Below, in pieces: positions 1 through 4,749 of a stretch of 9,675 nucleotides of DNA. How positions within the stretch are numbered: position 1 is the first letter of the stretch; every line of letters starts with the position of its first letter. The stretch comes from BMS3B sp964501105 (lineage in GTDB: Archaea; Hydrothermarchaeota; Hydrothermarchaeia; Hydrothermarchaeales; BMS3B), in the NCBI GenBank assembly GCA_964501105.1, contig CAZCRG010000063.1:1-9675 (forward strand), in the 5' to 3' direction. The notes under the pieces were generated by a model. It searched no databases, was not told the DNA's origin, and saw nothing but the letters and a program-made list of their open reading frames with translations. The translations under genes were made by a program, and so were the position numbers.

Positions 1-36
1 ATATAATTATTACAATTATTAAGTGGAGGATAACAG

Positions 37-390
37 ATGGTACTTGATAGAATTCTTGCAGATTTAAATAAAATACCCGGTGTCATTGGTAGCTTGGTTT
101 CAGGTAAGGATGGACTTCCAATATCTCAGGCAGTTCCCCTGGATGTTAATGTTGATATTGTATCAGCCATGGCTTCTGCAGTAGTTGGGACAAGTGAGAG
201 AAGCACATCAGAGCTTGGGCAGGGAGAACTTGAGCAGGTAATGATTGAAGGAAAATCAGGTAAGACTCTTATGATGGACGTGGGCAATGGAGTTCTTGTT
301 GTACTTGCAAAGCCTGAAGTCAACCTTGGTCTTATAAGGCTCGATATGAAAAGAGCTGCAAAAGAAATTAAGGAAGCTCTGGAAATATGA
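37..390 (+). CDS. Roadblock/LC7 domain protein (MglB-like)
   Basis: A 117-aa single-domain protein of the roadblock/LC7 family. What is seen: the family's typical order of an N-terminal helix, a strand with a G-x-x-G-S-L-V-S-x-x-D-G-L-P turn (about residues 15-28), a long middle helix rich in Ala/Ser, then strands ending in V-L-V-V-L-A and a C-terminal amphipathic helix. GGAGGA lies 6 nt before the ATG, a good archaeal Shine-Dalgarno. Known of the family: roadblock proteins dimerise and bind or regulate small Ras-like GTPases, as MglB does with MglA. Here the gene is first of three, with its stop overlapping the next start (ATGA), and a Ras-like GTPase is the third gene, so I infer it regulates or scaffolds that GTPase in the cytoplasm. 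The promoter lies at or beyond the left edge and cannot be judged. Confidence 0.88.
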   Translation: MVLDRILADLNKIPGVIGSLVSGKDGLPISQAVPLDVNVDIVSAMASAVVGTSERSTSELGQGELEQVMIEGKSGKTLMMDVGNGVLVVLAKPEVNLGLIRLDMKRAAKEIKEALEI

Positions 391-1121
391 AACTACCAAG
401 AGGTAAAATCTTTGGAAGAGGAAATCTCAAAAAGGGTATTGAGCAATTTAGAAGTGGTAAAGCTTCAGGATATATAAGGGCAGTTTCAATTGTAAAAGGC
501 GAGACTCTCGACTGTGCTGTGATTTTTGAGAGGGGCGAGGTGTGCCTCTCCTACCTATTCAAAGGGTATACAAAGAAATTTGGCGATTCTGCCTATAATG
601 AGATTAAAAGTCTGGAGCTGGAGTATGAATTTTTTATGATTGACGATGAAAGAATAGATCTGCTCAGAAAGTATTATCCAGAGGCCAGGGTGGTTATAAA
701 ACCAGAGCCAGTACAAGAGACACATAAAAAAATAAAGGTAGAACCTGAAAGGTTTAATGTTCTTCAAATGGAGCCCGATATAGAAAGACAGAAGCTGCTG
801 GCAAAATACAAGATAAAGATGCCTGACGAAACTGAACTTTCCAGGCTTGTCGACAGCTTTAAGCTCGAAGGGTTCAAAGAGAGAATAATTGAGGATATAA
901 AGAACAATATACCATTCCCCATTAAAAAAGTGGACATGGAAATGATAGAAAATGGAAATAACCTGAGATTAAACTGGTATGTACATGTTTCCCATAGGAA
1001 CACATATGACCTCAACAATATAAAAATATGGATAGACAGATATGTGAAAAGATATTCAAGAGACTATAATATAAATGTCAGGAATGAAATAAATATTTTC
1101 CAGGAAGCAAGGGTGATTTAA
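387..1121 (+). CDS. DUF2226/PATAN-like protein of roadblock-GTPase operon
   Basis: A 244-aa soluble protein with no signal peptide or membrane segment. The first ~90 residues (PRGKIFGRGNL, then a strand-rich stretch with G-Y-I-R-A-V and A-V-I-F-E-R-G-E-V-C-L-S-Y, then a helix with A-Y-N-E-I) look to me like the archaeal DUF2226 domain, and in pattern like the DUF4388/PATAN domain often found beside roadblock proteins and small GTPases. The remainder is charged: a Lys/Glu-rich linker near 105-130, then an alpha/beta segment. No catalytic motif is visible. The start is coupled to the roadblock stop through ATGA, and its stop overlaps the GTPase start by one base, so the three are surely co-translated. 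An adaptor between the roadblock dimer and the GTPase is an inference. The family name is from memory and is only moderately certain. Confidence 0.6.
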   Translation: MKLPRGKIFGRGNLKKGIEQFRSGKASGYIRAVSIVKGETLDCAVIFERGEVCLSYLFKGYTKKFGDSAYNEIKSLELEYEFFMIDDERIDLLRKYYPEARVVIKPEPVQETHKKIKVEPERFNVLQMEPDIERQKLLAKYKIKMPDETELSRLVDSFKLEGFKERIIEDIKNNIPFPIKKVDMEMIENGNNLRLNWYVHVSHRNTYDLNNIKIWIDRYVKRYSRDYNINVRNEINIFQEARVI

Positions 1122-1627
1122 TGAGCAATTATGCTCAGAATAATATAAAAATAGTTGTTCTGGGCAGACATAATGCAGGCAAAACTACTTTTATGGAACA
1201 ACTTCTCGGGAATGTCTTCAAGGTTGAACATAACGGGAATACAATTGCAATGGACTATGGGAAACTTGTACTGGGGAGCAGAACACTGCATTTCTTTGGA
1301 ACTCCCGGCGAAGAGAGGTTTGACTGCATAAGGGAGGTTGTAATGGAGGGTATGAAGGGTGCTATTCTGGTTGTAGACTCAACCAGAGGCATAGGGGAGT
1401 GTGAAATAAAATTTATTAAAAAATTAAAGGAAGAAGGTATACCCTTTGTAATAGCCTGGAATAAACTCGACATTAACAACGCCTTAAGGCCGCCCGATAT
1501 AGGGGTACCTGTAATTCCGGCTGCCTATAAAAAGGGAATAGGTGTAAGAGAAACTGTAAAATCCCTTATAAGTCTTCTCACTTCTTCTCCTGGCACTCCT
1601 TCAGAAGGTCTTCAGGGATCTTCATAA
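1121..1627 (+). CDS. Ras-like small GTPase (COG2229/MglA-like)
   Basis: A 168-aa P-loop GTPase. Motifs seen: G1 GRHNAGKTT (residues 15-23), G2 Thr41 in T-I-A-M-D-Y-G, G3 FGTPGEERF (59-67), G4 NKLD (114-117), and a plausible G5 around P-A-A-Y (132-135). The G-T-P-G form of G3, lacking the usual Asp, is as I recall it in the prokaryotic COG2229 family, but the next residue, normally the catalytic Gln, is Glu64 here. There is no membrane segment or lipidation signal. The start overlaps the preceding stop (TAATG) and GGTGAT lies just upstream. The last ~15 residues, rich in Ser/Pro/Gly, are read from DNA that also encodes the end of the opposite-strand gene. Function inferred: a GTP-driven switch controlled by the roadblock protein, possibly in polarity, motility or signalling. 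The cellular target is unknown. Confidence 0.9.
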   Translation: MSNYAQNNIKIVVLGRHNAGKTTFMEQLLGNVFKVEHNGNTIAMDYGKLVLGSRTLHFFGTPGEERFDCIREVVMEGMKGAILVVDSTRGIGECEIKFIKKLKEEGIPFVIAWNKLDINNALRPPDIGVPVIPAAYKKGIGVRETVKSLISLLTSSPGTPSEGLQGSS

Positions 1628-2186
1628 TAAATTCACAGGTATCATGCCCTGTGGCTATTCTCTGGAGAGCACCAATTAAAGGGCGATTATTTGGCTTATC
1701 TATTGTTTCATACCGTTTATTGAATTTCTCTATTTTCTCTTCAAGGCTTAATGAATCATCAATATTCAAGCCATTTACCATATAAGCTGGCTGTTTACCT
1801 GTTAATCTCTTTACAACAGCCAGTTTGAGTCCCAGGCAGGCCGAACATGTGAGAGGATCCTTCTTTGTGAAATCCTCATGGGGACAGGATCTAACTCTTG
1901 CCCTGAAATAGGATGGAGTGTCAGCTTCCACTTCACCATCAAACTTGTATCCAAGCTCTTCAAACATTGAATAGCAGATTAACATATTATCTGTATGCTG
2001 TATATTCTCGTCACAGGATGCAATTTTTATCAAACCTTCGTCTATTGCAGAGTTTGCAGCCTCGCTTACAATATCTGCAACAGTTGACACTACCATACTT
2101 GGGGACTGGAATTTAGATAATACTCTCTGCGCTGCATTAAACATAACATAGTGGTAAAATTCTGCAAGTTTCTTTGCATCACTCAT
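1578..2186 (-). CDS. Cys-rich protein of unknown function, V4R-like tail
   Basis: A 202-aa soluble protein that I cannot assign firmly. I place the start at the ATG of MSDAKK (2186-2184) because GAGGTG lies 6 nt upstream; the longer reading would begin at the GTG inside that ribosome binding site. Seen: Cys at 58, 71, 101, 114, 117, 184 and 198, with C-P-H at 101-103, C-S-A-C at 114-117 and G-H-D-T-C-E-F at 180-186. The Cys/His layout suggests a metal or cofactor site, and the G-H-x-x-C-E-F tail recalls V4R (4-vinyl reductase) and related small-molecule or heme-binding archaeal proteins. That resemblance is by pattern only. It is a single gene on the minus strand with its own probable promoter, and it overlaps the GTPase gene tail-to-tail by 50 bp. 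Confidence 0.72.
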   Translation of the reverse strand: MSDAKKLAEFYHYVMFNAAQRVLSKFQSPSMVVSTVADIVSEAANSAIDEGLIKIASCDENIQHTDNMLICYSMFEELGYKFDGEVEADTPSYFRARVRSCPHEDFTKKDPLTCSACLGLKLAVVKRLTGKQPAYMVNGLNIDDSLSLEEKIEKFNKRYETIDKPNNRPLIGALQRIATGHDTCEFIMKIPEDLLKECQEKK

Positions 2187-2192
2187 ATATAA

Positions 2193-2232
2193 CACCTCTT
2201 AAATAAAATTTATTTTACTATAATAAAAATTT
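2193..2232 (-). promoter_or_regulatory. Probable promoter and SD of Cys-rich gene
   Basis: On the minus strand an AT-rich TATA-like run (about 2232-2220, reading AAATTTTTATTATAG) lies roughly 25 nt ahead of where a short leader would begin, followed by the SD GAGGTG at 2198-2193, 6 nt before the ATG. The spacing fits an archaeal promoter with a short leader. This is assigned by eye only. Confidence 0.45.
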
Positions 2233-2233
2233 A

Positions 2234-2246
2234 TCGCTATCAGCGA
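2234..2246. promoter_or_regulatory. 13-bp perfect dyad, operator or terminator stem
   Basis: TCGCT-ATC-AGCGA is a perfect 5-3-5 inverted repeat in the 95-bp gap between two minus-strand genes. Read on the minus strand it is followed by a T-rich stretch, so it could help end transcription of the ferritin-cyclophilin unit. It also sits immediately upstream of the TATA-like box of the next gene, where a regulator could bind. The sequence does not decide between these roles. Confidence 0.4.
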
Positions 2247-2281
2247 CTCTTTTATCTGGTAATTATTTCACCTATCTTACT

Positions 2282-2650
2282 TCAACCCCTCTCCACCCTC
2301 ACCTTATCCCCATCTTTTGTTTTCCTCAAGACTGAAACATCATCAGTAATCCTTCCAATAAGATTCACAGGCTCATAGGCTCTGGGCTCCTTGCCCTTGC
2401 TCACAGGGGTGGGGCCAAAAAAGATGGCAATAGCCTTTCCTGTGGTCCAGAAGCAGATATTGCCGACTTCCTGAATATCTTTTGCCTCCTCTTCCAGCTC
2501 TGCATCTACCGGTACATAAAAATAGATCTCATCCCCCCACCTGTTGACATCTGATTCAAGGGGAAGGCTCTCCAATACCTTCCGGGCTGTAGGAGTGTTG
2601 AATAACTCTCCTGTAAGTTCTATACTGTCAACAATTATTTTGATCTTCAC
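2282..2650 (-). CDS. Cyclophilin-like beta-barrel protein (TM1367 type)
   Basis: A 122-aa protein of the small prokaryotic cyclophilin-like family (PF04126, TM1367 type). The signature regions are clear: V-N-R-W-G-D-E-I-Y-F (35-44), the V-G-N-I-C-F-W segment with T-T-G-K-A (62-73), and I-F-F-G-P-T-P (76-82). These proteins share the cyclophilin barrel, but peptidyl-prolyl isomerase activity is not established for them as far as I know. Start: an upstream GTG at 2662 is possible, but the GTG at 2650 gives the usual M-K-I-K-I beginning and has GAGGTGG 7 nt ahead, so I prefer it. The gene follows the ferritin-like gene after a 30-nt gap on the same strand and is probably co-transcribed with it. 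A role with iron or stress proteins is suggested only by position. Confidence 0.82.
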   Translation of the reverse strand: MKIKIIVDSIELTGELFNTPTARKVLESLPLESDVNRWGDEIYFYVPVDAELEEEAKDIQEVGNICFWTTGKAIAIFFGPTPVSKGKEPRAYEPVNLIGRITDDVSVLRKTKDGDKVRVERG

Positions 2651-2680
2651 CTGAATTGCCACCTCAGCCTCTCTCAGAAT

Positions 2681-3097
2681 TTACTCTTCCAGAAGAGTCC
2701 TGAACTCGTCCAGGTGCTTCTCCTCATCTATAAGAATATTCTCAAAGAGCCTCCTTGTTACAATGTCGCCCTCCTCATCTGCAAGAGCTATTATCTCCTT
2801 GTACATCTCCACTGCCTCCTCCTCAGCTTTTACATCCTCCCTGAGCATCTCTTCAAGAGTATCGCCAACTCTTATTGTTGAGGGCTCAGTGGTAGGTTTT
2901 CCTCCCAGAAAAACAAGCCTATCAGCAATAGCCTCCGCATGCTGCATCTCAGTTATTGCAGTCTTTCTGAAAATATCCCTCACCATGGCTCCCTTTATTC
3001 CCTTTGCTTCAACATTCTGCCACATATACTGAATACTCACCTGGAGCTCCCTCGCAATTGCTTTATTAAGCAGTTCCTTAAGCCTCTCACCCGCCAT
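2681..3097 (-). CDS. Ferritin-like/bacterioferritin-type diiron protein
   Basis: A 138-aa four-helix diiron protein. Visible ligand set: Glu17, Glu50 and His53 (E-M-Q-H), Glu92 (in A-E-E-E), Glu125 and His128 (E-E-K-H), the order and spacing of bacterioferritin. Met51 falls on the residue that binds inter-subunit heme in E. coli Bfr (Met52), and the R-x-x-F-L-x-G-x-P and G-D/E-x-x-E-E-M-L-R segments also align by eye with Bfr. It is about 20 residues shorter than Bfr and ends just after helix D, so it may not build the normal 24-mer. Likely role: binding or oxidising ferrous iron in the cytoplasm, lowering Fenton chemistry. Start: ATG with AGGTG 5 nt upstream. It lies after lrp (51-nt gap with its own dyads) and before the cyclophilin-like gene. 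A non-storage bacterioferritin-like or rubrerythrin-like enzyme is the alternative. Confidence 0.85.
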   Translation of the reverse strand: MAGERLKELLNKAIARELQVSIQYMWQNVEAKGIKGAMVRDIFRKTAITEMQHAEAIADRLVFLGGKPTTEPSTIRVGDTLEEMLREDVKAEEEAVEMYKEIIALADEEGDIVTRRLFENILIDEEKHLDEFRTLLEE

Positions 3098-3104
3098 AAT
3101 AACA

Positions 3105-3120
3105 CCTAATCTATATTAGG
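3105..3120. promoter_or_regulatory. Perfect dyad covering the SD of the ferritin-like gene
   Basis: CCTAAT-ctat-ATTAGG is a perfect 6-4-6 inverted repeat ending 7 bp from the ATG side of the ferritin-like gene. On the minus-strand transcript the second arm contains the AGG of the AGGTG ribosome binding site, so a hairpin here would hide the SD. It could equally be a protein-binding operator. Confidence 0.45.
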
Positions 3121-3126
3121 AAAAAC

Positions 3127-3141
3127 AAAGTAAAATACTTT
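3127..3141. promoter_or_regulatory. Lrp-style 15-bp dyad over ferritin promoter region
   Basis: AAAGTA-AAA-TACTTT is a perfect 6-3-6 inverted repeat with an A/T centre, the general form of feast/famine (Lrp-family) operators. It lies between the Lrp gene stop and the ferritin-like start and overlaps the only TATA-like run (GTATTTTA on the minus strand) for that gene. Binding here would be expected to block TBP. Regulation by the neighbouring Lrp protein is inference. Confidence 0.45.
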
Positions 3142-3148
3142 TTGAGTA

Positions 3149-3580
3149 CTAAACTTCCTTGAGCTTCTCAAGTATTATGGCAGGCCTTATATGGGTAATG
3201 CCCTCAAGCTTTCCGATTTTCTCAGAAATTAGGGATGACAACTCTTTACCATTTCGTGTCCACACTTCAGCCATAATCATATGGTCGCCAGTAGATGTTG
3301 CCACAAAGCGTATTTCTTCAAATTCAGTTAGCTTTTCTGCCACACTTAGAAACATATCAGGATTGGTGTTTATCCCCACAAGAGCCACTGTATTAAAGCC
3401 CATCTTTGCAGGATCAACAACTATTGTGAAACCTTTTATTACACCCATTTTTTCCAGAACGTCCACCCTTTTTCTTATAGTTGCTTCACTTACATGGAGC
3501 TTTCTTGCTATTTCAGTAAAAGGAGTTCTGGCATCTTTTCTCAAGATTTCAATTATTTTTAAATCTTTATCGTCGAGCAT
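3149..3580 (-). CDS. Lrp/AsnC family transcriptional regulator
   Basis: A 143-aa regulator of normal family length. N-terminal winged helix at 1-62, with L-D-D-K-D-L-K-I-I at the start and the helix-turn-helix near 22-45 (T-E-I-A-R-K-L through E-A-T-I-R-K-R). C-terminal RAM/AsnC ligand-binding domain at about 64-140, with the conserved T-G-D-H turn at 97-100. Family members form dimers to octamers and sense amino acids or other small ligands; no ligand can be predicted here. The ATG has only a weak SD (GGT 3 nt before). The gene diverges from the oxidative-defence operon across a 233-bp region with dyads, and is followed on its own strand by the ferritin-like gene, so local and auto-regulation are likely. 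A TATA-like CATATAG on the minus strand near 3620-3613 suits a short leader. Confidence 0.92.
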   Translation of the reverse strand: MLDDKDLKIIEILRKDARTPFTEIARKLHVSEATIRKRVDVLEKMGVIKGFTIVVDPAKMGFNTVALVGINTNPDMFLSVAEKLTEFEEIRFVATSTGDHMIMAEVWTRNGKELSSLISEKIGKLEGITHIRPAIILEKLKEV

Positions 3581-3605
3581 TCTACCACAACCATACTTAT
3601 TACTT

Positions 3606-3745
3606 CGATATTCTATATGAACATAACGATGTTAGTTATTTCTGTAATTTCAAAAGTATTCTATTTTGTAAAAATATTGAAATATAGTACGGTACTGGAA
3701 AAATACGATATTCGAACTTATATATCCAATAAGCTACGATATACA
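3606..3745. repeat. Recurring CGATAT motif and dyads, candidate operators
   Basis: In the divergent control region CGATATTC occurs at 3606-3613 and 3706-3713, with the shorter CGATAT-AC at 3737-3744. The second copy forms the dyad CGA-TAT-TCG (3706-3714). Two more perfect inverted repeats are AACAT-aacg-ATGTT (3620-3633) and AGTAC-g-GTACT (3686-3696). One CGATATTC copy abuts the probable TATA box of the Lrp gene; the others lie 10-50 bp upstream of the TATA box of the winged-helix gene. This looks like a regulator-binding region serving both directions, but the binding protein is unknown. Confidence 0.5.
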
Positions 3746-3750
3746 AACCA

Positions 3751-3808
3751 AAAGTTTATATATATCCCAAGTAAAATATATGAATATAGAAAAAATTTGT
3801 GAGGTGAT
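3751..3808 (+). promoter_or_regulatory. Promoter and SD of the oxidative-defence operon
   Basis: A strong archaeal-type promoter: purine-rich AAAG (BRE-like) at 3751-3754 followed by the TATA element TTTATATATAT at 3755-3765. The expected start of transcription is about 25 nt further on, near 3785-3790, giving a ~25-nt leader with the SD GAGGTGAT at 3801-3808, five bases before the ATG at 3814. It is the best TATA box in the window. Confidence 0.7.
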
Positions 3809-3813
3809 ACCTA

Positions 3814-3996
3814 ATGGGAGATGTAGAAAATAAAGTACTTGAAGCAATGAAACAGGCAGGAAAGCCTGTAAGACCTGGTGAAGTTGCAAAGATGACAGGT
3901 CTCGACAGTAAAGAGGTCTCAAAGATTATAAAAGCCCTGAAAAAGGACGGAAAGGTTACATCACCCAAGAGGTGCTACTATGCACCTGCAGAATAA
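3814..3996 (+). CDS. Mini winged-helix DNA-binding protein
   Basis: A 60-aa basic protein that is nearly all helix-turn-helix: helix 1 (3-15), R-P-G-E-V-A-K-M-T-G-L (20-30), recognition helix S-K-E-V-S-K-I-I-K-A-L (32-42), then a short wing K-V-T-S-P-K-R-C-Y-Y. There is no effector domain. The only Cys (Cys54) lies at the wing, next to two Tyr. It is first in the operon and a 14-nt gap separates it from rubrerythrin 1. I infer a DNA-binding regulator of the operon, possibly autoregulatory, and possibly redox-sensitive through Cys54; nothing in the sequence proves either. I recall similar mini-HTH proteins beside rubrerythrin genes in archaea, but cannot verify this. Confidence 0.8.
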   Translation: MGDVENKVLEAMKQAGKPVRPGEVAKMTGLDSKEVSKIIKALKKDGKVTSPKRCYYAPAE

Positions 3997-4010
3997 GGAG
4001 GTAGATTTTA

Positions 4011-4514
4011 ATGAGTAAAACAAATGAAAATCTTGCGGCAGCTTTTGCTGGCGAAAGTCAGGCAAACAGAAAGTATCTTGCCTTTGCAAAGAAGGCTGAA
4101 GAAGAAGGATACAAAAATGTGGCAAGGCTTTTTAGAGCAGCAGCCGAGAGTGAAACTGTACATGCCCTGAGCCACCTGAAAGTAATGGGTGGCGTTAAGG
4201 ATACCCTCGAGAACCTAAAGGCAGCCTTCGAGGGCGAAACCTACGAAAAAACAGAGATGTACCCAGAGTTCATAAAGACTGCCCAGGAAGAGGGCAACAA
4301 TGAAGCAGAGAGAACCTTCACCTGGGCCATAAAGGCTGAGGAAGTGCATGCTGACCTCTATACAAAGGCAATAGAGGCTTTAAAGGAAGGAAAGGATGCA
4401 GAAATAGGTCCTCTCCAGGTGTGCCAGGGCTGCGGCTATACTATTGAAGGCGAAGCACCTGACACCTGCCCAGTTTGCGGCGCTTCAAGTGATATGTTCA
4501 GAGAGGTGGAGTAA
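4011..4514 (+). CDS. Rubrerythrin 1 (peroxide reductase)
   Basis: A 167-aa rubrerythrin with both expected domains. Diiron four-helix bundle at ~1-130: Glu15 (A-G-E-S-Q-A), Glu48-x-x-His51, Glu79 near M-Y-P (with Glu76 and Glu82 close by), Glu110-x-x-His113. Rubredoxin-like C-terminal domain: C-Q-G-C (138-141) and C-P-V-C (153-156). The enzyme reduces H2O2 to water with electrons passed from rubredoxin through its own Fe(Cys)4 site, in the cytoplasm of anaerobes. SD GGAGGT lies 8 nt before the ATG. It follows the mini-HTH gene and is itself followed, with no gap, by a zinc-ribbon gene. The second rubrerythrin in the operon has the same length but clearly different sequence, so these are paralogues and not a recent duplication along their whole length. 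Confidence 0.96.
   Translation: MSKTNENLAAAFAGESQANRKYLAFAKKAEEEGYKNVARLFRAAAESETVHALSHLKVMGGVKDTLENLKAAFEGETYEKTEMYPEFIKTAQEEGNNEAERTFTWAIKAEEVHADLYTKAIEALKEGKDAEIGPLQVCQGCGYTIEGEAPDTCPVCGASSDMFREVE
4037..4063 (+). repeat. 27-bp exact repeat, copy 1 (in rubrerythrin 1)
   Basis: This segment, coding for A-A-F-A-G-E-S-Q-A around the first diiron Glu, is identical base for base to 4779-4805 in rubrerythrin 2, third positions included, although the flanks of the two genes differ. It could reflect local gene conversion or chance under strong codon preference. Confidence 0.75.
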
Positions 4515-4694
4515 ATGTGCGACCCCAGTAAGGGGCCTTCTCTCAATATTTTAATTTGTCCCGGCTGCGGAGAAGAAAATGAAGCTTTCACTGACGAAGA
4601 AAAAATAGAGTGTGATGGTTGCGGAAAAGAAATTACAAATCCCTACTACCATGACCACGGGGCAATCAAGTGTGGTTCGCCACTGAGTGAGTAA
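4515..4694 (+). CDS. Small zinc-ribbon protein (59 aa)
   Basis: An unrecognised 59-aa protein whose ATG follows the rubrerythrin 1 stop codon directly. SD GAGGTGG (4503-4509) lies inside the end of the rubrerythrin gene, five bases ahead, so translation is probably coupled. Two C-x-x-C knuckles are clear: C-P-G-C (15-18) and C-D-G-C (33-36), 14 residues apart, each followed by Gly as in zinc ribbons and rubredoxins. Extra possible ligands are Cys2, His46, His48 and Cys53. It is acidic in the middle and has no membrane segment. A zinc ribbon or small Fe(Cys)4 electron carrier are both possible. Its place between two rubrerythrins suggests a partner in peroxide defence, but no function is known to me. 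Confidence 0.8.
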   Translation: MCDPSKGPSLNILICPGCGEENEAFTDEEKIECDGCGKEITNPYYHDHGAIKCGSPLSE

Positions 4695-4703
4695 CTATAC
4701 AAA

Positions 4704-4744
4704 AATATTATATTTTAGAATATATAGAGTTATAATAGGAGGTG
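4704..4744 (+). promoter_or_regulatory. Possible internal promoter and strong SD for rubrerythrin 2
   Basis: The 55-bp gap before rubrerythrin 2 is the widest inside the operon and very AT-rich, with TATA-like runs at about 4706-4716 and 4721-4727. GGAGGTG at 4738-4744 is five bases before the ATG at 4750 and fixes that start. An internal promoter is plausible but the AT-richness alone could mislead. Confidence 0.4.
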
Positions 4745-4749
4745 TTAGA

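Noticed and set aside
2187..2195. GTG start at 2195 for the Cys-rich protein
   Set aside because: That GTG is part of the GAGGTG ribosome binding site serving the ATG at 2186.
3617..3802. Open frame for a 61-aa Tyr/Ile/Lys-rich peptide between the divergent genes
   Set aside because: It lies on top of the control region and TATA box, has no SD, and its composition is what AT-rich non-coding DNA gives.
3734..3968. Minus-strand frames opposite the mini-HTH gene
   Set aside because: They cover the promoter and the antisense of a well-supported gene, and show no recognisable motif or SD.
4687..4749. N-terminal extension of rubrerythrin 2 from a GTG at 4687
   Set aside because: The 21 extra residues come from AT-rich gap DNA and overlap the zinc-ribbon stop. 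A strong GGAGGTG sits five bases before the ATG at 4750, and the resulting 167 aa equals rubrerythrin 1.
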